Below are positions 1 through 8,270 of a stretch of 64,000 nucleotides of DNA, piece by piece. Below the pieces are notes generated by a model that saw nothing but the letters and a program-made list of their open reading frames with translations, ran no database searches and was not told where the DNA came from. Position 1 is the stretch's first letter. Each line of letters begins with the position of its first letter. Source of the stretch: Chloracidobacterium sp. (GTDB lineage: Bacteria; Acidobacteriota; Blastocatellia; Pyrinomonadales; Pyrinomonadaceae); NCBI GenBank assembly GCA_016720705.1, contig JADKKB010000005.1, positions 124,001-188,000 on the forward strand, read 5' to 3'. A program made the translations under genes and the position numbers.

Positions 1-1
1 C

Positions 2-256
2 GCGAGCGCGAATTTGATCTGGTACATTCTGCGCAGTTCGAATGGGACCTTTATCGCAACTAGTTTCGGACTTACAGGGTCCGATCTCAGTGCTCAGAAC
101 GACTATGACGGCGACGGTATGTGCGACATTGCCATCTGGCGTGACACAACCGGCGTTTTCTACGTACTGACCAGCTCGAGCAATTTCCAAAATTCGATTC
201 AATCTCAATGGGGAGCCAGCAACGACTTTCCGGTTGCGGGTTACGATACCCACTAA
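2..256 (+). CDS. C-terminal end of a VCBS/FG-GAP repeat protein (5' partial)
   Basis: The reading frame is open to the left window edge, so only the last 85 or so residues are seen. They contain one calcium-loop-like segment, DYDGDGMCDIAIWR, followed by an aromatic-rich strand (GVFYVLTSS) and a second partial repeat ending ASNDFPVAGYDTH. This is the usual pattern of VCBS/FG-GAP repeats, which form beta-propeller blades in large secreted or surface proteins. The full size, signal peptide and any catalytic domain lie outside the window. A strong terminator follows 25 bases after the stop. The repeat assignment is secure, the role of the whole protein is unknown. Confidence 0.75.
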   Translation, partial: ASANLIWYILRSSNGTFIATSFGLTGSDLSAQNDYDGDGMCDIAIWRDTTGVFYVLTSSSNFQNSIQSQWGASNDFPVAGYDTH

Positions 257-280
257 TTCAAGTTATACGTCTACGGCGTA

Positions 281-316
281 ATGGTTGAAGGCGAAATGCC
301 TTCAACCATTTTTCTT
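281..316 (+). terminator. Rho-independent terminator
   Basis: A perfect 12-bp stem (281-292 with 298-309) with a 5-base loop is followed by TTTTTCTTT. It lies just after the VCBS-repeat gene and before rfaE1, so it separates the two transcription units. Confidence 0.85.
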
Positions 317-351
317 TAAGCCGACGATTTGCAATAATCTTGTCGTCTCTA

Positions 352-1338
352 ATGGTCAATTTAGCAGAAACGATCACAACGGCATTTCCATCTGCCAAAG
401 TCGCGATAATCGGCGACATTGTCGCGGATCAATACCTTAACGGCACGATCTCGCGGGTTTCGCGAGAAGCTCCGGTATTTATTCTTCGCCACGACCAAAC
501 GACGACGTTGCCCGGCGCGGCCGCGAACGCGGCGGCTAACGTCGCTTCACTGGGCGGTCAGGCGTGCATCGTCGGCGTGATCGGTAACGACGTAAACGGG
601 AAATTGCTGTTGGACGGAATGACCCGGACGGGAGTTGATGTTTCTTATGTAGTTGTTGATCCTGCAGCATCTACGACCACCAAGGTTCGAATCTTGGCCG
701 GCCAGCAACACGCTGCCCGACAACAGGTTATCCGCGTTGATTACGAAAATAGTTCGCCGTATACCGATGCCGGCCGACGAAAAGTGATCGATAACGCAAT
801 TGCGGTTGCCTGTTCGGCCGACGCGATTATTTTTTCTGACTATAACTACGGTGCCGCAGATGCGGAGACGTTTGCGGCTATCAAGAAGATCGCAACGGAG
901 CGGCGAATTCCATTGCTCGTTGATTCGCGATTTAGACTTAAGGTTTTTTGCGGAGCATCATCTGCTACACCTAATCAGGACGAGGTCGAGCAGATTCTCG
1001 GGCCGGGATTTGGTGACGACGCGTGCGAACGGCTTAGAGAGGAACTCGGACTTGATAGTCTACTTGTTACCAATGGCAACAAGGGAATGACCCTGATCGA
1101 AAAAGACTGTCCACCGCACCAGATCGACGCCGTCGGCTCCGACCAAGCGGTCGATGTAACGGGAGCGGGCGACACGGTTATCGCGACTTTTGCATTGGGG
1201 CTTGCATCGGGTTTGAGCTATTCGGAGGCAGCCAGGCTCGCAAATCACGCCGGGGGCATCGTTGTTATGAAGAAGGGCACGGCCACCGTCGCTCCGGACG
1301 AGTTGATAGGCTCGATCAATGCGATCGCGAACCGGTAA
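352..1338 (+). CDS. rfaE1: D-glycero-beta-D-manno-heptose-7-phosphate kinase (RfaE1/HldE N-domain type)
   Basis: PfkB/ribokinase-family sugar kinase. It phosphorylates heptose 7-phosphate at C1 during synthesis of ADP-heptose for the LPS inner core. The N-terminal IGDIVADQYLNG..SRVSREAPV segment is typical of the RfaE kinase, the GAAANAAANVASLG motif corresponds to PfkB signature 1, and DVTGAGDTV near residue 270 is the anion-hole/catalytic signature 2. Length (328 aa) matches a stand-alone kinase half. I chose the ATG at 352; a TTG at 340 in the same frame would add four residues and neither has a clear Shine-Dalgarno. The adenylyltransferase gene follows directly. In E. coli the two domains are one protein (HldE); here they are separate genes. 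Identification is strong. Confidence 0.9.
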   Translation: MVNLAETITTAFPSAKVAIIGDIVADQYLNGTISRVSREAPVFILRHDQTTTLPGAAANAAANVASLGGQACIVGVIGNDVNGKLLLDGMTRTGVDVSYVVVDPAASTTTKVRILAGQQHAARQQVIRVDYENSSPYTDAGRRKVIDNAIAVACSADAIIFSDYNYGAADAETFAAIKKIATERRIPLLVDSRFRLKVFCGASSATPNQDEVEQILGPGFGDDACERLREELGLDSLLVTNGNKGMTLIEKDCPPHQIDAVGSDQAVDVTGAGDTVIATFALGLASGLSYSEAARLANHAGGIVVMKKGTATVAPDELIGSINAIANR

Positions 1339-1351
1339 ATTTGATCGTGAA

Positions 1352-1837
1352 ATGCTAATTAAAACTCCTATTCTCGGACGAGACGATTTGATCGACGTTC
1401 TGAAATCAGTTCGGAGCGAGGGTAAGGTCATTGTACTCGCAAACGGTTGTTTCGACCTTTTTCACGTCGGCCACGTTCGCTATTTGCAAGGGGCGGCAGA
1501 GCTTGGCGATGTTTTGGTCGTGGGGATCAACTCCGACCGCCAAACCCGATCGTTAAAAGGTCCCGGTCGGCCATTTATGCCCGAAAATGAGCGAGCTGAG
1601 GTCGTTGGTGCCCTTAAAGGGGTCGATTTTGTCACGATCTTTGACGAACCGACAGTAACCGAACTAATTCAGGCGATCCACCCCGACATTCACGCTAAAG
1701 GTACCGACTACACCGTGGACAGCGTGCCGGAGCGCGAAATAGTCCGATCGTACGGCGGACGAGTCGCCATAGTTGGTGATCCCAAAGATCACTCGTCCAC
1801 CGAGTTGATCAAAACCGTAAATACCGCCGACAAATAG
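1352..1837 (+). CDS. rfaE2: D-glycero-beta-D-manno-heptose 1-phosphate adenylyltransferase (RfaE2)
   Basis: Nucleotidyltransferase of the cytidylyltransferase-like superfamily that transfers AMP from ATP to heptose 1-phosphate. The nucleotide-binding ANGCFDLFHVGHVRYL segment holds the HxGH motif, and the later DYTVDSVPEREIV..YGG region matches the family. An in-frame ATG at 1319 would overlap rfaE1 by 20 bp, but the ATG at 1352, 13 bases after the rfaE1 stop, gives the usual N-terminus and length (161 aa). With rfaE1 it forms a two-gene operon making an LPS core precursor, which supports a diderm envelope. Confidence 0.9.
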   Translation: MLIKTPILGRDDLIDVLKSVRSEGKVIVLANGCFDLFHVGHVRYLQGAAELGDVLVVGINSDRQTRSLKGPGRPFMPENERAEVVGALKGVDFVTIFDEPTVTELIQAIHPDIHAKGTDYTVDSVPEREIVRSYGGRVAIVGDPKDHSSTELIKTVNTADK

Positions 1838-1870
1838 AGGCCGTATGGATCGTCGTATCCTGCATATCAG

Positions 1871-2449
1871 ATGTGGCACGCAAGAACCAAGAATGAGCTG
1901 ATCATCGAAGTATGGGAAAAGCTCGATTGTGAAAACGTCGGCTCGACCGAGATCGAGGCGATCGAGATCGCAGTCGCAGCGGAATACGGGCAGGCCGCGG
2001 TCGATTCGCCGATGATAATTGCGAGACTTCTTGCCGACGAGGGAGCGGAATTACGGCATGCTGAGATCATGCGTTTGTATGTGGAGAGGGCGTCGAATCG
2101 TCCGTATGACGCGGCGTTTCGCAATTTATTAGATCTCGAGAGCCTGCTCTCTGCCCGACGGTCGATATTGTCTCTGAACAGTTTGCGGCGAAAATATGTC
2201 GCCGCAAATGACCGCGAAGGAGTCCGCCTGACACGCCAGTTTGCACTCGACGCCAAACGAAACCTAAAAGCGGTGATCGACGATCCACGAACGGATGGAT
2301 CGATCCGCAGGATGAAGATCGAAATTACTGAGTGGCTTTCGCTCTGGCTTCAGACACCCAATTTGTTTAACGATTGGGTCGAACTCCGACAGCGGTCCCC
2401 CGAATTTCGCAAGACATTCGGGCAGATCCGGAATTCCGACGAACAATAA
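1871..2449 (+). CDS. Conserved hypothetical protein, all-helical, rsmE-linked
   Basis: I do not recognise a named family. The 192-residue product is rich in Glu, Arg and Leu, has no signal peptide or membrane segment, and reads as a string of amphipathic helices (for example EIEAIEIAVAAEYGQAA and LLDLESLLSARRSILSL). A short stretch near the start, about residues 20-60, resembles the residue pattern of helical repeat proteins, but no motif is diagnostic. It starts 33 bases after rfaE2, and its TAA overlaps the rsmE ATG by one base, so it is probably translated with rsmE. A cytosolic role is likely; function unknown. Confidence 0.7.
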   Translation: MWHARTKNELIIEVWEKLDCENVGSTEIEAIEIAVAAEYGQAAVDSPMIIARLLADEGAELRHAEIMRLYVERASNRPYDAAFRNLLDLESLLSARRSILSLNSLRRKYVAANDREGVRLTRQFALDAKRNLKAVIDDPRTDGSIRRMKIEITEWLSLWLQTPNLFNDWVELRQRSPEFRKTFGQIRNSDEQ

Positions 2450-3171
2450 TGCGACGATTTTATTCACCGCCCGAAACGTTTGAAGACCACTCGGTCAAGC
2501 TTGGTGCTGACGAGGCTCATCACCTGCGCGACGTTCTGCGTTTGAGGGTCGGCGACGAAGTATCGGTTTTTGATGGGGTCGGACACGAGTATGTCTGCCG
2601 CATCCGGTCTATCGAACGCTCGGCGGCGGAACTTGAGATCCTCAGAGAGATTCAAGCAAGGTCACCGGAATCACCGGTTCGGATCACGCTGGCGGCGGCC
2701 TTGCTCAAAGCGGACAAATTTGAGTTGGTCGTTCAAAAGGCGGTCGAATTGGGAGTTGCTGAGATCATTCCGCTGATCACCGATCGAGCGGAAGCCAACA
2801 CTAAGGCTAGCGAAAAGAGAATGCTGCGATTGCAGCGGATCATCCTGGACGCATCGAAACAATGCGGGCGGGCGACGCTGATGAAGATCTCCGAGCCTTT
2901 GAAATTTCGCGATCTGCTCGCGAAATTGGCGGATCCGTCGGAGGTGGCACTCTTTGCAGAAAGGGATGGCACACGACTCGACCACGTCAGCGGGCAGGTC
3001 ATCAAGACAATTGTGATCGGCCCTGAGGGCGGATGGAGCGATGCGGAGATGGCGGCCGCCCAACGATCGGGCTGCCGCGTGATAACACTGGGCGGTCGAA
3101 TCCTAAGGGCAGAGACGGCGGCTATCGCGATCACCGCTATCGTTCAAAATCTATTTGGCGATATTAATTAG
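2449..3171 (+). CDS. rsmE: 16S rRNA (uracil1498-N3)-methyltransferase RsmE
   Basis: SPOUT-class methyltransferase that methylates N3 of U1498 in 16S rRNA using SAM. The N-terminal PUA-like domain starts MRRFYSPP and includes HHLRDVLRLRVGDEV. The C-terminal SPOUT knot shows IGPEGGWSDAE and LGGRILRAETA, the two strongest family motifs. The start is fixed by MRRFY; an upstream in-frame start at 2374 would lie inside the previous gene. The ATG shares one base with the stop of the preceding gene, implying translational coupling. At 240 aa it is the normal length. Its last 8 bases overlap the convergent secreted-protein gene. Confidence 0.93.
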   Translation: MRRFYSPPETFEDHSVKLGADEAHHLRDVLRLRVGDEVSVFDGVGHEYVCRIRSIERSAAELEILREIQARSPESPVRITLAAALLKADKFELVVQKAVELGVAEIIPLITDRAEANTKASEKRMLRLQRIILDASKQCGRATLMKISEPLKFRDLLAKLADPSEVALFAERDGTRLDHVSGQVIKTIVIGPEGGWSDAEMAAAQRSGCRVITLGGRILRAETAAIAITAIVQNLFGDIN

Positions 3172-3715
3172 GGTCGGTGGACTTGGCCGCCTTTGGTCGG
3201 TAAAATGCATCGCCCCGCTGGGTCAAATGTGCCCGATCGGCGAGCGAACGTAGTACCGCGTCAAGCAGTTCCTTGCTCTCAAGCTTAAAGTTAACTACGC
3301 CCTTTACGTCAATGTCCGGATCATCGCACTGGATGATCAGGTAACTGCGTTTCTCCTTGATGAAACCCGCAAGAGCGGCACCGGGCAATGGAATGTTACG
3401 GAGGACATTGCCGGTCGTTGACGTGACAGACTTCGACTGCGGATAAATGACCAATAGTGCGTCATAGGGGATTCCAAACAGTTCCTTCTGTTCATTTCCA
3501 AAAAATACTAATCGGTCATTCGCGTCATCGAACTTGAGCGTGCCGATCTGCTTATTATTGAATCCGAAAAGGCCACCTTCGTACTTGGCTCCAAACGATT
3601 CCGGGGCAGGTGCGGCTTTGGCCGTCGCCGTGGAGGTGCCGATCGGACGCGGTTGGGCCTGAACGGCAATAGAATATGTAAATATCAAGACGGCGATCAG
3701 TATGAAATATCTCAT
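3164..3715 (-). CDS. Exported protein of unknown function
   Basis: A 183-residue product with a clear signal peptide (MRYFILIAVLIFTYSIAVQAQ, cleavage probably after QAQ). The mature part begins with a Pro/Ala/Thr-rich linker and then a compact beta-rich domain: YEGGLFGFNNKQIGTLKFDD, RLVFFG, PYDALLVIYP and YLIIQCDD. The pattern looks like a small pleckstrin-like or bacterial PH-type barrel, but I cannot assign a family. It converges on rsmE with an 8-bp tail overlap and does not share an operon with the methyltransferase 83 bases upstream of it in any obvious way. Periplasmic or envelope location is inferred. Confidence 0.65.
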   Translation of the reverse strand: MRYFILIAVLIFTYSIAVQAQPRPIGTSTATAKAAPAPESFGAKYEGGLFGFNNKQIGTLKFDDANDRLVFFGNEQKELFGIPYDALLVIYPQSKSVTSTTGNVLRNIPLPGAALAGFIKEKRSYLIIQCDDPDIDVKGVVNFKLESKELLDAVLRSLADRAHLTQRGDAFYRPKAAKSTDPN

Positions 3716-3798
3716 TGGTGAACAAACCCTATATCCGCGAATCTATTGGAAAAACTCCGGCATTTCTCTAATAGACGCTTGCCGAGGCCAATTGGTTG

Positions 3799-4599
3799 TT
3801 ATTTGGCCGCGGTCATTTTGTGAGTTCGAGAATGGGTGGCAATGCGTTCCTCAGCAATGGCGACATATTCGCTTGAGATCTCGGAACCTAGCCAACGCCG
3901 ATCATTGAGCATCGCGGCCTTAGCGGTCGTTCCACTGCCCATAAAGCAGTCGTAAACAAGATCGCCGGGCTCAGTCCAGGTCAATATCTGATCCTCAGCC
4001 AATTGTTCCGGAAAGATCGCCGGATGCTTGAATGCTATCTTGTCCTTCGAGCTTGATGTGCCGACATTGTAGTAGAAAATATTATTGACCTTGCGTTCCT
4101 TTGGGGCTATGTGATCGTGAGCGAGGTCATTGCGTCCAACCTTTGTGATACGAAATGATTTGAATGCCTTTTCCTGCTTTATTGCCTGCATTATCGGATC
4201 AAACTTGGCGGGCTGGCCTTTGCTAAAGCAAAACATATACTCAAATGCCTGACGGTATCGCTTGCCGCAGTCGCTCGGGATCGGATTATTCTTGGCGTAG
4301 ATCATCGTATCGTGAACACGAAATCCCGCGTCTTGAAATGTGATCGCGTGGCGAAAGCTAGTAAGTGTTTCATCTCCGCCGATCGTGCGGTCGCCGACTA
4401 CCCAGATCACTACACCGCCCGGTTTGGTCTTGGCAAATAGCCCGGCGGCGATCTCTTCGACCGGGAAATGGTAGCCGTTATAATCGCGGAGGTCGTCGTA
4501 CGGCGGACTGGTGATCGTCATATCCAGCCAATCGCCCGGCATTCGGGCGAGCGTCTCGATGCAGTTTTCATTATAGATCTTGCTGATTTCGATACTCAT
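3799..4599 (-). CDS. DNA amino-methyltransferase (N6-adenine or N4-cytosine), beta class
   Basis: SAM-dependent DNA methyltransferase of 266 aa. The catalytic TSPPYDDLRDY motif (motif IV) lies near the N-terminus and the SAM-binding DCFMGSGTTAKAA motif (motif I) near the C-terminus, which is the beta-class order. TSPPY allows N4-cytosine or N6-adenine methylation; the target sequence cannot be read from the protein. The central section is short, so the target-recognition region is small. Its ATG overlaps the TGA of the upstream exonuclease gene by four bases. No restriction endonuclease gene is adjacent, so it is either an orphan regulatory methyltransferase or a partner of the exonuclease. 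Confidence 0.88.
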   Translation of the reverse strand: MSIEISKIYNENCIETLARMPGDWLDMTITSPPYDDLRDYNGYHFPVEEIAAGLFAKTKPGGVVIWVVGDRTIGGDETLTSFRHAITFQDAGFRVHDTMIYAKNNPIPSDCGKRYRQAFEYMFCFSKGQPAKFDPIMQAIKQEKAFKSFRITKVGRNDLAHDHIAPKERKVNNIFYYNVGTSSSKDKIAFKHPAIFPEQLAEDQILTWTEPGDLVYDCFMGSGTTAKAAMLNDRRWLGSEISSEYVAIAEERIATHSRTHKMTAAK

Positions 4600-5447
4600 A
4601 ATGGCCAGTGTGACAGAAAATCCCCGACAAACTGCTTATCCTCTTTTTCAGATTCGAATTCAAGGAACTCGCGGAACTGTTCGAGTTCGATAAAGTACTC
4701 TTCCTCGTTCATCTTTCCGCAAAAATAGACGACTCTCAGCCATACGAGGTATGTGTTCAGCGTGTCTATCTGATTGTATTCGACGATCTTGGTGATCTCG
4801 CGTTGCAGCCAAAGATCAGTTACCTGATCGCCTTTGACGTCGATCTTGCCAGGATAACCGCACAGTTTGGCTAGCTCATCCAGACGCGGAGACATTCCGC
4901 CGCGATTCGAAAATCGGGTGAGCAGATCGAGGTGCGCTTCGCTGTTGCGTGAATCGAAATAGTCCTCGCCTTCCCACGGTTTATTTGGGCGCTGATTAAA
5001 CGCGGGTGCGGTGATCTCGTTTATGATGCCGCGTTGGATCAACACTTGTAGGTCAGATTCGCTCGAATTAAATCCAACAAGCTGCGGCTTTCGTTCGCCG
5101 ACAATGTATAGAAATCGTTCAATTATGGCCGCCTCATCGACGTCGTCCGTTTCGATCGGGAGTTTCGGCAGTGAATTGAGTGAGAACTCAATGGTTCGTT
5201 CACCGTCGCGATACACCGATTTTCGCGATAGAAACGCGATCGAGACCACACGCGAAAACATATACTTGAGGAATGGCCGCGGATTTTTGTCGGCGTCATA
5301 CTGCGGCGAATGTTCCCACAGACGCTGCATTGCTTCGAGCTCGGTGGTCTCGTCCGGTAGATCAAAAAGCCGCCGAGCACCGTTTGCATCGGGAACCCAT
5401 TCGAGGTCGTAAAAAAGTGCGAGTTCGTGGATCGGAGATTTCAGCAT
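4596..5447 (-). CDS. Predicted PolB-like 3'-5' exonuclease (DnaQ-like fold)
   Basis: Resembles the family of 3'-5' exonucleases related to the proofreading domain of family B polymerases (Pfam DNA_pol_B_exo2 type). FYDLEWVPD at about residues 12-20 supplies the ExoI Asp-x-Glu, VGFNSSESDLQVL near 125-137 the ExoII Asp, and VEYNQIDTLNTYLVWLR near 220 the ExoIII Tyr-x3-Asp. No polymerase domain is attached. The C-terminal 40 residues are Glu-rich. It is the first gene of a two-gene unit with the DNA methyltransferase (4-bp ATGA overlap). A role in DNA repair or processing is inferred; biochemical activity is not shown. Confidence 0.8.
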   Translation of the reverse strand: MLKSPIHELALFYDLEWVPDANGARRLFDLPDETTELEAMQRLWEHSPQYDADKNPRPFLKYMFSRVVSIAFLSRKSVYRDGERTIEFSLNSLPKLPIETDDVDEAAIIERFLYIVGERKPQLVGFNSSESDLQVLIQRGIINEITAPAFNQRPNKPWEGEDYFDSRNSEAHLDLLTRFSNRGGMSPRLDELAKLCGYPGKIDVKGDQVTDLWLQREITKIVEYNQIDTLNTYLVWLRVVYFCGKMNEEEYFIELEQFREFLEFESEKEDKQFVGDFLSHWPL

Positions 5448-5645
5448 TGCGTAAATCAGGTAAACGCGGACTTCAAAAAATAATCAATGTTTGCTTGTGT
5501 TTAGACGATGCGAACAGCTGAATTCTAGCACAGGCTCACCACTGAATCGAATCCGCAATACCGAGGCTGAGCCCGGCACTTACACGGTGCTCGGCATCCC
5601 CGCCCAAAATGCCATCGCGAATGATGATCGCTACCCAACGGCAGG

Positions 5646-6755
5646 TCAGTTCTGCTCGTATAGGGCGACGCGTTGCTCATATGCGTTTCGCACGATCCGT
5701 ACGTCTTCGAGAAAATGTGGAAGTTCATCCATACGCAATGCCTGCGGGCCGTCAACGAGTGCCTTGCTTGGGTCGGGATGAAAATCGACGAGCACCATAT
5801 TGGCACCCGCGATGATCCCCTGGGCCGTTATGTGCATTATATCGAGTATATTATCTGAACCGCGGAATCGGCCCCCGACGGAATGTGATGGATCGATGCA
5901 TACCGGCATTCGGGTCAGTCTCTTGACGACCGGCACGTGGGCAAAATCAACAAGGTTTCGATGCGGATCGCCGATATTTGTCTTCATTCCGCGCAGGCCA
6001 AAGATGACCTTTTGATTGCCCTCGCTCGCCAGATACTCGGCCGCGTGGAGCGACTCATCCAGCGTTATGCCAAATCCGCGTTTGAGTAAAACCGGAAACT
6101 CCTGCTGGCGGCCGACGCTCTTGAGTAATTCGAAATTTTGCGTATTTCGGGTCCCGATCTGCAACATCACACCGGTCGCATTGCCAGTTGCGGTCAGAGC
6201 TTTACTGATCTCGTCGACGTGCGATTCGTGCGTGACCTCCATCGCGATGACCTTTATTCCGTATTTTCCGGCCAACTCGAAAACGTATGGCAGACAATTG
6301 GGACCGTGACCCTGAAACGAATATGGGCTCGTCCGCGGCTTATAAGCTCCCATCCGGGTGCAGACCTGGCCATTGCTTTGCAATGCCTTCATCATTGCGT
6401 CGACGCTCCCCGGCGAATCGACAGCACACAAGCCGGCAAAAACATTCAAGTTGTCCTGGCTAAAGGTAACGCCGTTGTAGGTGAAGTTGTTTGGACGGTT
6501 GTCGTCCTTATGACGGCCGAGAACGCGATATACCTCGGATACGCGTATAACGTGCTCGACACCCGGAAAACTCTTCATCTCGTCGAGCGACAGGGCAGCA
6601 GTGTTACCGATCAGATACAGTTCGGTCAACAATTGCTGCTTTCCCTGAATATTGTGGACAAGTATTTCGACGTTTTGAAAATTGTTAATATGAGATTCGA
6701 TACGCCGATATTCGCGACTGTCGATATCGAGATCGGGTTTAAGAACGATGATCAT
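5646..6755 (-). CDS. aroF: 3-deoxy-7-phosphoheptulonate (DAHP) synthase
   Basis: Condenses phosphoenolpyruvate with erythrose 4-phosphate, the first step of the shikimate pathway. An N-terminal ferredoxin-like regulatory domain (MIIVLKPDLD..., residues 1-75) precedes the TIM barrel, as in Thermotoga-type enzymes. Core motifs seen are GAYKPRTSPYSFQG, QIGTRNTQNF, PVLLKRGFG and DPSHSVGG. The usual GPCS(V/I)E metal-site loop reads GLCAVDS: the Cys is kept but the Pro is replaced. The start at 6755 gives the family N-terminus; the frame is open further upstream to 6857 but that would run into pheA. It lies 19 bases downstream of pheA, so the two are one operon. Confidence 0.92.
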   Translation of the reverse strand: MIIVLKPDLDIDSREYRRIESHINNFQNVEILVHNIQGKQQLLTELYLIGNTAALSLDEMKSFPGVEHVIRVSEVYRVLGRHKDDNRPNNFTYNGVTFSQDNLNVFAGLCAVDSPGSVDAMMKALQSNGQVCTRMGAYKPRTSPYSFQGHGPNCLPYVFELAGKYGIKVIAMEVTHESHVDEISKALTATGNATGVMLQIGTRNTQNFELLKSVGRQQEFPVLLKRGFGITLDESLHAAEYLASEGNQKVIFGLRGMKTNIGDPHRNLVDFAHVPVVKRLTRMPVCIDPSHSVGGRFRGSDNILDIMHITAQGIIAGANMVLVDFHPDPSKALVDGPQALRMDELPHFLEDVRIVRNAYEQRVALYEQN

Positions 6756-6774
6756 ATATATAAAATAGCTATTG

Positions 6775-7932
6775 TTACGCCGACCCCAATATGGTCGACG
6801 AGTAACGTCCGAGTACCCGGACATCCACGGCAAGTTCGCGGACCTCGTCGAGGGCACCGCTCATTTCGCCGGGATTGGCAGGCACTAGCACGTCTAGATA
6901 GAAATTGTACTCGTCAGGCGAATCGCGGATCGGCAGACTCTCGATCTTGAGCAGATCGACACCCCGGCGAACAAATGGCCGCAAGGCACCGTGCAGCGAA
7001 CCGGGGCGATTCTTGAGACGCATTACGAGCGAGATCTTAGTGCCCGTTTCGGAGCGGTCGGCAACCGCCGAGAGAAGTGCAAAGCGGGTGTAATTTTCAC
7101 GATTATCTTCGAGATGCTCGAGCAATATCTTTCCGCCGTAGATCTCGGCCGTTCGCTTACCGCCGATCCCGGCACGGGTAATATCGCCACTCTCGACGGC
7201 CCGCCGGACACTGCCGGCGGTGTCGTCCGCCGGAACACGCTTAAATTCAGGATGCGCCGCGAAAAACGCGGTGCATTGGGCAAGTGCCGCCGGATGTGAT
7301 TCAACGGTGCGGACCGTTTCGATCGTTGCTCCTTCGCACGCCACCAGATAGTGTGAAACCGGCAAAACGAGTTCGGCCACGATATGAAGCGAACTCCGCA
7401 ACAGAAGGTCCACGCACCTATGGACCGACCCAATAAGGCTATTTTCGAGCGGTGTAAGGATATAGTCGGCCTTGCCGCTTTCGATAGCCAAAAATAATTC
7501 GTCGAAAGTCGGCATCGACACCGTTTCGCTTTCATCACCTAAGAGGCTAAGTGCTGCCTCTTCACTAAATGTTCCGCGTTCGCCTAAGAATGCGACACGC
7601 GAACGGCCGCCGACCTTTGCCGCGAGTTGCTCCGTGCGCTGCTGATCTGACAACTTTCGGCCAAATCTATCTTGTTGCAGTTGGAGCGATTCGTCGATGA
7701 TCCGCTGAAAAATGCTGTCGATATTATGTTCGGCAAAAGGGCCCGGGTTTTCTGCACGCATTCGGGCCAAGACTTCGAGTTCGCGGGTCGGGTCACACAG
7801 CGATGTCTCGACGTTCGTTTTTGCGGCACCGACGCGCAGGGCAATTTCTGCCCGTTTGTTTAAGAGTCTCAGCAATTCTTCGTCGATCGCATCGATCTCG
7901 CTTCGCGGATTGTCTATCTTGCCCTCTCCCAT
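6775..7932 (-). CDS. pheA: Bifunctional chorismate mutase / prephenate dehydratase (P-protein)
   Basis: Converts chorismate to prephenate and then phenylpyruvate, for phenylalanine. Domain order: an AroQ chorismate mutase helix bundle (residues about 10-90, with IDAIDEELLRLLNKRAEIA), prephenate dehydratase (about 110-285, with GERGTFSEEAA and the catalytic NYTRF), then a C-terminal ACT domain (about 295-380, SLVMRLKNRPGSLHGAL) that would bind phenylalanine for feedback control. Total length of 385 aa is standard. It is the first gene of a pheA-aroF pair, so the entry and the phenylalanine branch of the aromatic pathway are probably co-expressed. Confidence 0.93.
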   Translation of the reverse strand: MGEGKIDNPRSEIDAIDEELLRLLNKRAEIALRVGAAKTNVETSLCDPTRELEVLARMRAENPGPFAEHNIDSIFQRIIDESLQLQQDRFGRKLSDQQRTEQLAAKVGGRSRVAFLGERGTFSEEAALSLLGDESETVSMPTFDELFLAIESGKADYILTPLENSLIGSVHRCVDLLLRSSLHIVAELVLPVSHYLVACEGATIETVRTVESHPAALAQCTAFFAAHPEFKRVPADDTAGSVRRAVESGDITRAGIGGKRTAEIYGGKILLEHLEDNRENYTRFALLSAVADRSETGTKISLVMRLKNRPGSLHGALRPFVRRGVDLLKIESLPIRDSPDEYNFYLDVLVPANPGEMSGALDEVRELAVDVRVLGRYSSTILGSA

Positions 7933-8270
7933 TTCCCAAATGATATACGCTCCCGGCAGTCGGTCACAACCGTCAGCCTGATTATTGCGTTATTTACATT
8001 GGATAACCGCCGATGCCGCCGGGTCATCACGATTTGCCACTGCAACAGGCAGGTCTCCCGCACAGGCAGGAGATAGGGAAGTGGCAGATATTTCAATGCA
8101 CCATACCGTCAATATTTATTCGATATGCTTCACCGCGAGCCTAAACAGAAGCGGGCTGAGACGCACTAAGTCTAATGTTAACAGTGTGTTACCGTGTGTG
8201 GCACGGTGCTTGCCACTATTCAAGTCGAAACGGGCGACAGCCCCGAAAGCTAAACGGGAGAAATAAAATT
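7933..8270. other. 338-bp divergent intergenic region, no gene seen
   Basis: Separates pheA (minus) from the glycine-zipper gene (plus), so it should carry both promoters. I see two direct CAGGCAGG copies near 8047-8073 and a GGGAG ribosome-binding site at 8256-8260 for the downstream gene. There is no convincing leader-peptide attenuator rich in Phe codons, tRNA or riboswitch. Confidence 0.5.

Noticed and set aside
3799..4599. Cognate methyltransferase for the HinP1I-like protein
   Set aside because: It is an amino-methyltransferase (TSPPY) 18 kb away and coupled to an exonuclease instead; HinP1I partners are C5-cytosine type as far as I recall. N4-cytosine protection cannot be wholly excluded.
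6138..6950. 270-codon plus-strand frame
   Set aside because: Antisense to aroF and pheA, both of which have complete family motifs; no recognisable product.
7933..8270. Phenylalanine attenuator ahead of pheA
   Set aside because: No leader ORF with Phe codons and no terminator/antiterminator pair could be found.
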